Of a stretch of 64,000 bases of DNA, positions 43,026 to 52,464 are shown in pieces. Each line of letters starts with the position of its first letter. Position 1 is the first letter of the stretch. This DNA is from Thermodesulfobacteriaceae bacterium. Its GTDB lineage: Bacteria > Desulfobacterota > Thermodesulfobacteria > Thermodesulfobacteriales > Thermodesulfobacteriaceae. The stretch spans positions 1-64,000 of the forward strand of contig JANXAD010000004.1 in assembly GCA_025062245.1 (NCBI GenBank), read 5' to 3'. The position numbers were made by a program, and so were the translations under genes. The notes under the pieces were generated by a model. The model was not told the origin of the DNA, made no database searches, and was given only the letters and a program-made list of their open reading frames with translations.

Positions 43026-44213
43026 ATGAAAATTTTTACTTTTGGTTGGGAAAATTTTTCTGAAATAAATCCAGAAGTTTTACTGGAAATTTTTAAGAAA
43101 GGTTTAAGATTTGATTCAAATCCTGATTTAATCTTAATTTTTGCTCCCCCTAAATTTCTTAATCTAAACTTAAGTGAAAAACTAAAAAGAGAGTTTCCTT
43201 CTACTTCAGTGGTAGGAGTGTCAGCTTATGGAGTTATCAGTAATGAAAAGCTCTTTTATAATGGGATAACAGGTTTAATGTTAAAGTTTACTAAGGGTGG
43301 TTCCTTAAAAGTTTCCTATGAAAATAACATTTCTAATAAGGTGGAAGAGATAAAAGAGAAATTTAAGAAGATTTATTTAAATCCAGAGTATCCCTCCCAT
43401 TTAATATGGACCTCAGCTCCTAATAGCGTAATTAACGAGGTTTTGGATGGTCTTTACGAATTACCTTCCTATCCTTTTAGTTTGTGGGGAGGAGTAGCTT
43501 CCTTTTCCCATCCCCATGGAAAAGCAAGAATTCTTTATGAAGATCAGATAATAGAAGACGGATTTTTAGTTCTAAGTTTTCAAAAGGTGCAAATATATTC
43601 TTCCATTTCCTTAGGATTTTTGCCCTTAGGTTTAAGTTATAAGATAACTAAGGCTAAAGAAAACAAAGTTTATGAAATAGAAAATGTTTCGGCAGAAAAA
43701 TTTTTAGAAAAACTTTTTAAAGGAACTACATTAAAGCTTGAAGATTTGAAAAACAAAGAGGTAGTTAAAGATACTTTGTGGGCTTTTCCTATTGTTCTTT
43801 TAAATAGGGAAGAGGGGTATGTCTCGGTTCTAAGAACTTTTAAAAACTTTAATTTAAAAGAGGGCTGTATGGAATTTTATGGAAACCTTAGGGTTGGAGA
43901 TAGAATAAAATTTTGTATAGGAGATCCCAAGCTTATTTTAGAGGATGTTAAGAAGCGCTTTAATAAATTTAGAGGGGAAGTAAATAAAAATAGTTTAGAG
44001 GTTTTGATTTATGTTTCCTGTGTGGCGAGAAATTATATCATGGCTAAAGAAGGACATTCCTATGAGGAATTTAGTTTGTGTAAATCCCTGTTTCCTGAAC
44101 AGGAGATAGTAGGTTTTCTAAGTTTTGGAGAGATAGGACATGATAAAAGAAACCGACCTGGTATGTTTTATAATGAAACCTCTATTTTAATAGGATTAAA
44201 GGAAGATGGATGA
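43026..44213 (+). CDS. FIST-domain sensor protein
   Basis: A 395-residue cytosolic protein with FIST_N (about 30-200; PDLILIFAPPKFLNLNL, TSVVGVSAYGVIS) and FIST_C (about 215-385; FCIGDPKLILEDVKKRF, LVLIYVSCVARN-type and EQEIVGFLSFGEIG) domains. FIST domains are thought to bind small ligands, perhaps amino acids. Its stop overlaps the GGDEF-EAL gene by 8 bases, so the pair probably forms a signalling unit in which FIST input controls c-di-GMP turnover. No membrane segment is present. Confidence 0.82.
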   Translation: MKIFTFGWENFSEINPEVLLEIFKKGLRFDSNPDLILIFAPPKFLNLNLSEKLKREFPSTSVVGVSAYGVISNEKLFYNGITGLMLKFTKGGSLKVSYENNISNKVEEIKEKFKKIYLNPEYPSHLIWTSAPNSVINEVLDGLYELPSYPFSLWGGVASFSHPHGKARILYEDQIIEDGFLVLSFQKVQIYSSISLGFLPLGLSYKITKAKENKVYEIENVSAEKFLEKLFKGTTLKLEDLKNKEVVKDTLWAFPIVLLNREEGYVSVLRTFKNFNLKEGCMEFYGNLRVGDRIKFCIGDPKLILEDVKKRFNKFRGEVNKNSLEVLIYVSCVARNYIMAKEGHSYEEFSLCKSLFPEQEIVGFLSFGEIGHDKRNRPGMFYNETSILIGLKEDG

Positions 44214-45594
44214 AGAGAAAATTTATTACCAAACTAAGTCTAAAATTTTAGAAAACCTGCTTTTGGAATTAAGTTACAGGTATGATAATTTTATAGACCT
44301 ATTAGAGGAGGAAAAAGCAAGATTAAAACATTTAGATTTTTTGACTGGACTTTTATCCAGAGATAGCTTTTTTGAGACCCTTTCTTACTTTGTTAAAAAA
44401 TCTAATTTAGAAAATAGAAAATTTTTTCTCATAATTTTAGATTTAGATAATTTTAAATTTATAAATAATACCTATGGAAGAGAAATAGGAGATTTCGTTT
44501 TAAAAGCCTTTGCGGATTTCTTGAAAGATCTTTTCGAGGATGAGGAGATTTTTATAGGAAGAACAGGAGAGGATGAATTTTCTATTCTTTTATGGGAAAT
44601 GGAAAACTTAAATTCTTTTTTAGAATTTTTAGGAGAGAAAATAAAGACCTTCTATTTAATAATTGACCATATTAAATTGGGGGTTACTGTTTCAGCAGGA
44701 ATAGCTTCTTTTCCGCAGGATGCGTGTTCTTCCCAAGAACTTTACCAAAAAGCTTCCCAAGCTCTTTGTGTATCTAAAAATAGGGGAAAAAGTACCTTTA
44801 CTTGTTATCATCCCCACATATTAGATTATTTCAAAGATGTAAGCCAAATCAAAAACCTTTTAGATAGAGCTCTTTCTTTAAAAGAAGTATATCCCTTTAT
44901 TCAACCTATTTATAATCTCAAAAAAATGGAACCGGTAGGAGGAGAAATCTTACTGAGAATTAGGAGTGAAAATCGATTCATTGTAGCTTCTTCTTTTATA
45001 GATGTAGCCATTAAATACGGTTATATAGAAGAAATGGAAAGGATCCTTATAAAAAAAATTATCCAGTTTGAAGAATTTTTAAAAACCTTAAGGGGAAAGG
45101 CTCTTTTTATTAATAAAGTAATAAATTCAGAAAAAAGAGCTGAGGAATTAAAAGAGGTAATTCCTATTTTTCAGGAATTTAAAAAATCTTACGATATAGA
45201 GGTAGTTTTAGAAATAACAGAAAGTTCCTTTGTAGAATATTTTGAACTTATTTCTGAACCTATTATTACTCTTAGAAAAAGTGGAATACTTTTTGCCTTA
45301 GATGATTTTGGAGGAGGTTATACTTCTCTTAAATATCTTTTAAATTTTGATTTAGATTTTTTAAAAATTGAAGGAAGTTTTATAAAATCTATTTTTGAAA
45401 ATGATAAAGCTAAATTGATTTTAAAAAATATAGTTAATTTAGCCAAGGAATTAAATATTAAGGTGGTTGCAGAATGTATAGAGAATAAAGAAATGTTAGA
45501 TTTATTAAAGAGATTAGAAATAGATTACGCCCAAGGTTATTACTTAGGGGAACCTATCTCCTTAGAAGAATTTATAAATATTTTTAAGAAGTAG
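44206..45594 (+). CDS. GGDEF-EAL c-di-GMP signalling protein
   Basis: A 462-residue cytosolic protein. After a short coiled N-terminus, GGDEF (about 45-200) has DLDNFKFINNTYG and a signature that reads GEDEF instead of GGDEF near residue 122. The EAL domain (about 215-462) reads EIL instead of EAL near residue 247, but the other catalytic positions look kept: the Asn in FINK, Glu in EITES, DDFGGGYTSLKYL, the Lys in FLKIEGSF, AECIEN and AQGYYLGEP. It may therefore be an active phosphodiesterase with an uncertain cyclase half. It overlaps the FIST gene. Confidence 0.9.
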   Translation: MDEEKIYYQTKSKILENLLLELSYRYDNFIDLLEEEKARLKHLDFLTGLLSRDSFFETLSYFVKKSNLENRKFFLIILDLDNFKFINNTYGREIGDFVLKAFADFLKDLFEDEEIFIGRTGEDEFSILLWEMENLNSFLEFLGEKIKTFYLIIDHIKLGVTVSAGIASFPQDACSSQELYQKASQALCVSKNRGKSTFTCYHPHILDYFKDVSQIKNLLDRALSLKEVYPFIQPIYNLKKMEPVGGEILLRIRSENRFIVASSFIDVAIKYGYIEEMERILIKKIIQFEEFLKTLRGKALFINKVINSEKRAEELKEVIPIFQEFKKSYDIEVVLEITESSFVEYFELISEPIITLRKSGILFALDDFGGGYTSLKYLLNFDLDFLKIEGSFIKSIFENDKAKLILKNIVNLAKELNIKVVAECIENKEMLDLLKRLEIDYAQGYYLGEPISLEEFINIFKK

Positions 45595-45863
45595 GATATT
45601 TTAGAAATTCCTATTTTTAAAAACCTTCTTTGATTTTAGCTTCTCCTTTTCTTTCCATAAATAATTTTTTGGGACTAAAACTTTGATTTTACTTTCAGTG
45701 ATAATTCACAAACTTTAAGGGGCAGCTAAAGATTTTAGAATTTTACCTTTTTCAAAGCTTTTTTAAGGTTAAAATTTTTGATAGTGGGAGTTACTTTAGT
45801 TTAATTATCTTTTACTCTTTAATTTTTAGACTTTTTGAATTAAATTAAAAAATTATTCTATTT
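45595..45863 (+). other. Gene-free AT-rich gap before the stress-protein/ATPase pair
   Basis: No reading frame, RNA gene, repeat copy or convincing promoter was found in these 269 bases. CCTTTTTCAAAGCTTTTTT followed by AAGG could form a weak stem. Confidence 0.4.
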
Positions 45864-46583
45864 ATGCTTAAAAAAATTTTAATAGAAATTGATAGTAAAA
45901 TTACTTCAGAATTTTTGTACCATTATGCTTTAAAATATGCCAAAATAACTAAGGCTGAGCTTTGGCTTGGTTTATTTCATAAGAAAGGTAAGCCTTTTCA
46001 AAAAGCTGAGTCTATATTAAAAAAATTATTTTTAGAAGCAGAAAAATTAAATATTGAAGTTCAAGGTTTTATAAAAGAGGGAGATAGACTAAAGGAACTG
46101 AAAAATATTATTAATAAAGAAAAAATTGATTTAGCCTTTTTAAGTATGGAAAATCTTAATAAGCTTTTAAAGCTTCCTTGTTCTATTGTAACTTCAAAAA
46201 TAATAAATATAGGCAAAATTTATCCTAAACGGATTCTTTTTATTTTAAAAGGACCGATAACCCATTTAAAAGAAAAAATTCAATTTATTGAAAATCTTTC
46301 TGAAATTTTTCAGGCTAAAATTTATTTTAATTACTTTGGAGGGGATAAAAAAATTGAAGATTTTATTTCCCTTCTTAAAAAACAAGATTTAAGATTTGAA
46401 TTAGAAATTTTTTCTAAATTCTCTTATAAATTGGTAATATTTCAAGTTTTATCTAAAAAAATTGAACTTCTTGTCACTGAAACAAAGGAAAGAACCTTTT
46501 TGGAAATATTTAAAGGTACTGAGATGGAAAAACTTATTAAAAATCCACCTTGTAATATAATCCTTTTTAAAGCCCATCCTTAA
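45864..46583 (+). CDS. Universal-stress-protein-like protein linked to a cation ATPase
   Basis: A 239-residue protein made of two divergent UspA-like halves: KKILIEIDSKITSEFLYHYA and YPKRILFILKGPITHLKEKI begin the two Rossmann-like units. The usual ATP-binding GxxGxx(S/T) motif is not evident, so nucleotide binding is uncertain. Two bases separate it from the P-type ATPase, so the pair is co-transcribed and it is likely a regulator of that pump. Confidence 0.7.
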   Translation: MLKKILIEIDSKITSEFLYHYALKYAKITKAELWLGLFHKKGKPFQKAESILKKLFLEAEKLNIEVQGFIKEGDRLKELKNIINKEKIDLAFLSMENLNKLLKLPCSIVTSKIINIGKIYPKRILFILKGPITHLKEKIQFIENLSEIFQAKIYFNYFGGDKKIEDFISLLKKQDLRFELEIFSKFSYKLVIFQVLSKKIELLVTETKERTFLEIFKGTEMEKLIKNPPCNIILFKAHP

Positions 46584-46585
46584 GA

Positions 46586-49174
46586 ATGAAAATAAATGAA
46601 GCTAAGATTGAAGAAGTTTTAAGATTACTTGATACCTCTTTTAATGGACTTGAAGAGGAGGAAGCTCAAAGAAGGCTTTCTTATTTTGGCTATAATGAAA
46701 TTAAGGAAATAAAGAAAGTTTCTTTAATTTTTAAGTTTTTTACGCAGTTAACTCACTTTCTTGCTATAATATTGTGGATAGCTGCAGCTTTAGCCTTTAT
46801 TTCAAATTATCTCAATCCTCACGAGGGAATGCTTAACCTTGGTTTCGCAATTATAGGAGTAATATTTATAAATGCTATTTTTGCTTTTATTCAAGAATAT
46901 AAGGCAGAAAGAGCTATAGAAAAATTAAAAGAGATGTTGCCTTTTTATGTCAAAGTTATACGAAATGGAAAAGAAAAACAGATTTATGCAAGAGAACTTG
47001 TTCCTGGCGATTTAATCATTTTATCGGAGGGAGATAGGGTTCCAGCTGATTCAAGAATTATACAATCCTATTCTTTAACAGTTAACAATGCCTCTTTAAC
47101 AGGCGAGTCCCTTCCTATTACACTCACTCAAGAACCCCAATCAGGTGAATTAATGGAAAGTAAAAACCTTGCTTTTGCTGGAGCTACGGTGGTAGCAGGG
47201 CATGGTAAAGCTATTGTATTTGCTACAGGAATGGCAACTGAATTTGGAAGAATTGCCCATCTTACCTCCGCCATTCATATAGAAAAGACTCCTCTTCAAA
47301 AAGAAATTGCCCAAACTTCCAAAGTCATAGCTTTAATAGCCTTTTTAATAGGTTTAATTTTTTTCATCATAGGAATTTTTATTGGAAGAGCTTTCTGGGA
47401 AAATTTTATTTTTGCCATAGGTGTAATGGTAGCTTTAGTGCCTGAGGGAATGCTTCCTACAGTAACTCTTTCTTTAGCTATCGCAAGTCAAAGAATGGTG
47501 AAAAGGAAAGCTTTAGTTAAAACTCTTACTTCAGTTGAAGCCCTTGGTGCCGTCACTGTAATATGTACAGATAAAACAGGGACCATTACTCAAAATAAAA
47601 TGGAAGTTAAAAAACTTTGGACCTTAGATAATCATCCCCAAACTATAAAAAGACTTTTAGAAATTGCCTATTTATGCAATAATGCAATTTTTTTAGAAAA
47701 TCAGTATAAGGGTGACCCTACTGAAATTGCACTTTTAAAGTATGCTAAAGAAAAACTTGGAGATTTTCAATCTCAGAGAATTTCTGAAATTCCTTTTGAT
47801 TATGAAAGAAAAAGAATGACAACCATAAATCTAATTAACCATCAAAAACTTTCACTTACTAAGGGTGCCACTGAAGTTATATTATCTTTATGTAATTTTA
47901 TCTTACTAAATGAACAAAAAATACCTCTTGATGATGAATTAAAAGGGAAAATTATTGAAGCCTATCATTCATTGATGGATGAGGGACTTAGAGTTTTAGG
48001 TTTTGCCTATTCAGAAAACGAGCCTGAAAAAGAAATGATATTTGTAGGTCTCATAGGTCTTAAAGATCCACCTCGTCCAGAAGTTTTTGAGGCGATTAAA
48101 AAATGTCAAAGGGCTGGGATTAAAATAATTTTGATAACTGGAGATGCCACTAAAACTGCCTTGGCTATCTCCAAAGAAATAGGTTTAGTAAAAGAAAATC
48201 CTGTTATCATTGAGGGAGAAGAATTCCATAAAATGAGTGATAGGGAATTAAAAGAAAAACTTTCTTATAAAGAAATACTTTTTACCAGAATGACCCCTAA
48301 AGATAAATTAAGAATTGTTACAGTTCTTCAAGAAAGAGGGGAAAGGGTGGCTGTTACAGGTGATGGAGTAAATGATGCACCAGCACTTAAAAAAGCAGAT
48401 ATTGGAATTGCTATGGGTAGCGGAACGGAAGTAGCTAAAGAAGCAAGTAAAATGATCCTTTTAGATGATAACTTTGCTACTATAATAACAGCTATTGAAG
48501 AAGGAAGAACTATTTATGAAAATATAAGAAAATTTATTTCCTATTTTTTTACTTCAAATATAGCTGAACTTATTCCTTATATTGGTTATGCCATATTTAA
48601 AATTCCTTTACCTTTAACTCTTATGCAAATTTTAGCTATTGATTTAGGAAGTGACATTTTACCTGGTCTTGCTCTTGGAATGGAAAAACCTACTAAGGAA
48701 GTTATGAATCAACCTCCAAGAACTCCTCAAGAACATCTTTTAAATTTAAAGCTTTTAGGAAGGGTATTTTTTCTTCTTGGTCCACTTGAAACCCTTGCAG
48801 GACTTTTTGGCTTTTTTTATGTTTTAAAGTCTGGTGGTTGGGAATGGAATAAGTCTCTTTCCCCTTTTCATCCTCTTTATCTTCAAGCAACTACCGCTTG
48901 TCTTACAGGTATTGTTATTACTCAAGTGGGGAATGCCTTAGCCTGCAGATCCTTTAAGGAATCTCTTTTAACTATGGGAATATTTTCTAATAAATTTCTA
49001 TTAATAGGAATTTTTTTTCAAATATATTTTCAACTTTTTATTGTATACCATCCTGTAGGAAATTATATATTTTGCACCTATCCTCTTCCTTTTAGAGTAT
49101 GGCTTATATTAATTCCTTTTCCAATTTTTCTTATAATTTCAGAGGAATTAAGAAAAAAGTTGTTTAAAATATAA
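46586..49174 (+). CDS. P-type cation-transporting ATPase (P2 type)
   Basis: An 862-residue pump. The phosphorylated Asp is D329 in VICTDKTGTIT; TGES occurs in NNASLTGESLPITL; the ATP-site Lys is in KLSLTKGATE; TGDGVNDAPALKKADIGIA is the hinge. The M4 motif is PEGMLPTVTLSLA and M6 is AIDLGSDILPGLALG with M5 NIAELIPYIGY. These resemble the Na,K/H,K-type (P2C) group more than SERCA, so Na+, K+ or H+ transport is possible; Ca2+ cannot be ruled out. About ten membrane helices. It follows the UspA-like gene by two bases. Confidence 0.9.
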   Translation: MKINEAKIEEVLRLLDTSFNGLEEEEAQRRLSYFGYNEIKEIKKVSLIFKFFTQLTHFLAIILWIAAALAFISNYLNPHEGMLNLGFAIIGVIFINAIFAFIQEYKAERAIEKLKEMLPFYVKVIRNGKEKQIYARELVPGDLIILSEGDRVPADSRIIQSYSLTVNNASLTGESLPITLTQEPQSGELMESKNLAFAGATVVAGHGKAIVFATGMATEFGRIAHLTSAIHIEKTPLQKEIAQTSKVIALIAFLIGLIFFIIGIFIGRAFWENFIFAIGVMVALVPEGMLPTVTLSLAIASQRMVKRKALVKTLTSVEALGAVTVICTDKTGTITQNKMEVKKLWTLDNHPQTIKRLLEIAYLCNNAIFLENQYKGDPTEIALLKYAKEKLGDFQSQRISEIPFDYERKRMTTINLINHQKLSLTKGATEVILSLCNFILLNEQKIPLDDELKGKIIEAYHSLMDEGLRVLGFAYSENEPEKEMIFVGLIGLKDPPRPEVFEAIKKCQRAGIKIILITGDATKTALAISKEIGLVKENPVIIEGEEFHKMSDRELKEKLSYKEILFTRMTPKDKLRIVTVLQERGERVAVTGDGVNDAPALKKADIGIAMGSGTEVAKEASKMILLDDNFATIITAIEEGRTIYENIRKFISYFFTSNIAELIPYIGYAIFKIPLPLTLMQILAIDLGSDILPGLALGMEKPTKEVMNQPPRTPQEHLLNLKLLGRVFFLLGPLETLAGLFGFFYVLKSGGWEWNKSLSPFHPLYLQATTACLTGIVITQVGNALACRSFKESLLTMGIFSNKFLLIGIFFQIYFQLFIVYHPVGNYIFCTYPLPFRVWLILIPFPIFLIISEELRKKLFKI

Positions 49175-49311
49175 TGAAATGTCACTTAAAGGTCTAATCT
49201 TTTCTCTTTGGTATTTTAATAAGAAAAAAGATCTTAAAAACTAATCTTTGGTTTTAGATAATAAATTCCTTTTGAACGGCAATTTTTTAAAGTAAAAAAT
49301 TTTTATAAAAG

Positions 49312-49631
49312 TAGACCTTTGCAAAATTCAATTGTCTAACAAAGATTTTAAAATAGAATTACAGAAAAAAGGAGGTTTCTCAAGTGTATAGAAAAAAGAC
49401 TTCTTAATTATCAATTGGAGAAAATCTTATCTATCAGGAGCTTTTTGCCTAGCTTTATTTAGGAATATAGCAAATAAAGAGGCTTAAGGGAGTAAGAAAG
49501 GATATCAAGTAGTGGGGAGTTAAAAGAGGAGTTAAAGGAATTTTAAAAGGTTTGATTAATATTTAAGAGGATTTTTTAATGAAATTTAGATATACCAGAA
49601 GAATTTTTAGACCGAATTTTTCAAAGGTCTC
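49312..49631 (+). mobile_element. MITE-like inverted-repeat element, copy C (320 bp)
   Basis: Ends read TAGACCTTTGCAAAATTCAA and GAATTTTTCAAAGGTCTC, inverted repeats of about 18 bases. It aligns along nearly its whole length with copy B (35281-35586, opposite strand). AAAAG flanks both sides, a possible target duplication. Near the right end is the same ATGAAATTTAGATATACC start, here giving a short frame that ends 64 bases later. The rest of the 49175-49683 gap holds nothing recognisable apart from the promoter of the next gene. Confidence 0.78.
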
Positions 49632-49666
49632 AAAAGATTAATCTATCCTAAGTTAGAAAAAAGTGA

Positions 49667-49672
49667 TATAAT
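49667..49672 (+). promoter_or_regulatory. -10 box of the histidine kinase gene
   Basis: TATAAT in the context AAGTGATATAATTAAC, 11 bases before the ATG; no good -35 box is at the expected distance. A transcript from here would be essentially leaderless. Confidence 0.45.
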
Positions 49673-49683
49673 TAACTTTTAAA

Positions 49684-51450
49684 ATGGAGGAAATTTTTAA
49701 AAAAATCTTAGATGAAATAGACTGTGCTGTATTTCTTATAGATAATTTTTACCATATCCTATTTTTTAATCATCAAGCTCAAAAATTTTTAGCTAAATTT
49801 TCTTATGAAGAAAAATTAAAATGTTTTCAAATTTTTTATAATCAAGATTTTCCTTGTAAAAATTGTCCTCTTAAATATTTAAATGAGGAAAATAAAAAAA
49901 TTTCCTTTAATCTTCTTTCTAAAGAAGAACCATACCTTCTTTTTGAATATATTTATATAGAAACTAATAAGTTCTTAGTATTAGTAAGGGAAGTTAGAAA
50001 AGAAATACCTTTTTGGGAAAAATTTCAAAGAATTTTAGATAATTTAATTAATATAGTTTTGATCCTTAAAAATCGTAAGATTTTTTATGCTAATCCATCT
50101 TTAGAAAAATCCTTAGGATTTCATCCTACCGAATTAAAAAAGCTTGATTTTATAGAAACTTTAGTTTTGGAGGAAGAAAGACCTATTGTAGAATTACATT
50201 ACAAAAGAGCTCTGATAGGGATTAAAGAGGAAAAAGTCCTTTTTTCTTTATATACTAAAGAAAAAAAAATTAAAAATTTTATGTGGAATATCTTTTTGTT
50301 AAGAGAAGAAGATTTAGTAATATTTACGGGAATAGATATTACTGAATTTTTACAAATAAAAACAAAATTAGAAGAACTGCATAAAAACCAAACCTTTTCA
50401 AACTTTTTAAAAAGTTTAGTTCATGATTTTAATAATATTTTACAGAATACTAATACCTACCTTTTAAAAATTAGAGAAAGTTTAGATTGTCCAGAAAAAG
50501 TAAATGAATATATAGATTTAATAGAAAGACTTCTTTCTTCTTGGATAGAGTTAAACAAGATTCTTTTAGACTATTTAAAAGAAATAAAAGACTTAAAGTC
50601 TAAATATATAGAAATAGTTTCCTTTCTTAAGGAAAACTTAGAATTGTTTCAATTAATTGCTGGGGAAAAAATAAGTTTAAATTTAGATTTAGACTATCTT
50701 TCCTCTGCTTGGATACCAGGAGATGTTTTTTTATGGAGATATATTTTCTTAAATTTTATAACCAATGCTAAAGATGCTATAGGTTATGAAGGAGAAATTT
50801 TTATTAATCTTAGAACAGTCTTTGATGAAAAAAAAGCTTTGAATTATTTAGTTATCTCTATAAGAGATACAGGGACCGGAATAGCTCCAGAAAATCTTAA
50901 AAAAATTTTTACCCCCTTTTTTACTACTAAAGAAAGGGGAAGTGGCTTAGGGCTATTTTTAGTAAACAGCCATATTAAAAATTTAGGAGGATTTATAGAG
51001 TTAGAAAGTGAGTTAGGAAAGGGTTCCACTTTTAGAATTTATATTCCTCTTATAGAAGAAAAAAGTATTAGTGAAAAGAAAATTAAAAAGTTATCTAAAG
51101 ATAGAAAAGTAAAGATTCTTATAGTGGAAGATGAGGAAGAAATAAAAAATTTTTTGGAAATTCTTATAAAACAAAAAAGATACGAAGTGATAAGTTATTC
51201 AAATGCAGAAGAAGTTTTACAAAATCTTGATCAACTTAAAGAAATTGATCTTTTAGTGGTAGATTTAAACTTAAAAGATTTTTCAGGAAAAAAACTTTAT
51301 GAAATATTAAAGGAACACATTTCTGATTTGAAGGTGCTTTACCTTTCTGGAGATATCTTTTCCTTAGTAGAAATTCCTGAAGAACAAATTCTTTTAAAAC
51401 CTTTTAATATTGAAGATTTCTATTATAAAATAGAAAGACTTTTGGTTTAA
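49684..51450 (+). CDS. Hybrid sensor histidine kinase (PAS-PAS-HK-REC)
   Basis: A 588-residue cytosolic kinase. PAS 1 (about 5-100) contains Cys47, Cys58 and Cys61 (KCFQIFYNQDFPCKNCPLK), a Cys pattern common in sulfate-reducer PAS domains. PAS 2 spans about 110-220. The H-box is LVHDFNNILQNTNTYLL; the ATPase has NFITNAKDAIGYEG, DTGTGIAPENLKKIF and GSGLGLFLV. A C-terminal receiver (about 475-588) has VEDEEE, the phospho-acceptor Asp in LLVVDLNLKDFSGK and the Lys in ILLKPFN. There is no separate regulator next to it. The signal is unknown. Confidence 0.9.
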   Translation: MEEIFKKILDEIDCAVFLIDNFYHILFFNHQAQKFLAKFSYEEKLKCFQIFYNQDFPCKNCPLKYLNEENKKISFNLLSKEEPYLLFEYIYIETNKFLVLVREVRKEIPFWEKFQRILDNLINIVLILKNRKIFYANPSLEKSLGFHPTELKKLDFIETLVLEEERPIVELHYKRALIGIKEEKVLFSLYTKEKKIKNFMWNIFLLREEDLVIFTGIDITEFLQIKTKLEELHKNQTFSNFLKSLVHDFNNILQNTNTYLLKIRESLDCPEKVNEYIDLIERLLSSWIELNKILLDYLKEIKDLKSKYIEIVSFLKENLELFQLIAGEKISLNLDLDYLSSAWIPGDVFLWRYIFLNFITNAKDAIGYEGEIFINLRTVFDEKKALNYLVISIRDTGTGIAPENLKKIFTPFFTTKERGSGLGLFLVNSHIKNLGGFIELESELGKGSTFRIYIPLIEEKSISEKKIKKLSKDRKVKILIVEDEEEIKNFLEILIKQKRYEVISYSNAEEVLQNLDQLKEIDLLVVDLNLKDFSGKKLYEILKEHISDLKVLYLSGDIFSLVEIPEEQILLKPFNIEDFYYKIERLLV

Positions 51451-51465
51451 TGAATTTATAATAAA

Positions 51466-52374
51466 ATGTTAGAATTATCAAGGGAGATAGAAGATTTTTT
51501 AAAATATATTCAAAATGAAAAAGGTTATTCTCTTCATACCTTAAAGGCCTATCAAAAGGACCTTAGAGAATTTTTACTTTTTATTCAAAAAAATTATCCA
51601 GAATTCAGTTTATCTCAATTTAATTCTCAACTTATCAAGAAGTTTATCTTCGAAATCAAAAATCAAGGTAAAGCTTCAGCCACTATAGCCAGAAAAATAG
51701 GTTCTTTAAGAAGTTTTTTAAAATTTCTATTGAAGAAAAATAAAATAGAGGGAGGTTTGTATTTCAAATTGCCCTTTCCTAAGAAAGAAAAACGTATCCC
51801 CAATGTTCCCACAGAAGAGGAGATAAATTTATTTATAGAAAATTTAGAAGAAAAAGATTTTTTAGCTTTAAGAGATAAAACCATTTTAGAGATTTTTTAT
51901 AGTTCAGGGTTAAGAGTAAGTGAGCTATCTAATTTAACCTTAGATCAAATTTTACTTTCTTCTAAATTTATAAAAGTTTTAGGAAAGGGGAAGAAAGCCA
52001 GGATAGTCCCTTTTGGAGATAAAGCTTATATAGTTTTAAAAAAATACTTAAAATATCGAGAAATTCTTTTAAATAGGCTACAAAAATCAAATAATTTTGT
52101 ATTTTTAAACTTTAGAGGCGAAAGGTTAAGTGAAAGAGGCCTAAGGTATATTTTAAAAAAGAAGGGCTTAAAGGGAAATCTTCCCTATTTACATCCTCAC
52201 CTCTTAAGACATAGCTTTGCTACCCATCTTTTAAATGCTGGAGCCGATTTAAGAAGTATTCAAGAAATGTTGGGTCATAGCTCTTTAGCTACCACAGAGA
52301 GATATACCCAAATCCATTATGAATTTCTTTTAAAAAATTATTTAAAAGCCCATCCCAAGGCTAAAAAGGATTAA
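51466..52374 (+). CDS. xerD: Tyrosine recombinase XerC/XerD
   Basis: A 302-residue recombinase for chromosome-dimer resolution. The SAM-like N-domain (about 8-90) binds DNA; the catalytic domain has Arg in GLRVSELSNL, Lys in VLGKGKKARIVP, HLLRHSFATHLL, GHSSLATTERY and the Tyr nucleophile in the last. All five or six catalytic residues are in place. XerC versus XerD versus XerA cannot be decided. It is 15 bases after the kinase gene. Confidence 0.88.
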   Translation: MLELSREIEDFLKYIQNEKGYSLHTLKAYQKDLREFLLFIQKNYPEFSLSQFNSQLIKKFIFEIKNQGKASATIARKIGSLRSFLKFLLKKNKIEGGLYFKLPFPKKEKRIPNVPTEEEINLFIENLEEKDFLALRDKTILEIFYSSGLRVSELSNLTLDQILLSSKFIKVLGKGKKARIVPFGDKAYIVLKKYLKYREILLNRLQKSNNFVFLNFRGERLSERGLRYILKKKGLKGNLPYLHPHLLRHSFATHLLNAGADLRSIQEMLGHSSLATTERYTQIHYEFLLKNYLKAHPKAKKD

Positions 52375-52464
52375 ATTTTTAAAACTGGTTGGAAAAAGTA
52401 AAATTCGTTATAAAATAGCTAAAATTTAATAATCAGAACTAAAATTATCTAAAAAGAGGGGCTC

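Noticed and set aside
49175-49311. Terminator after the P-type ATPase
   Set aside because: The best stem near 49231-49260 (ATCT..AAAAC / GTTTT..AGAT) is weak, bulged and not followed by a T-run.
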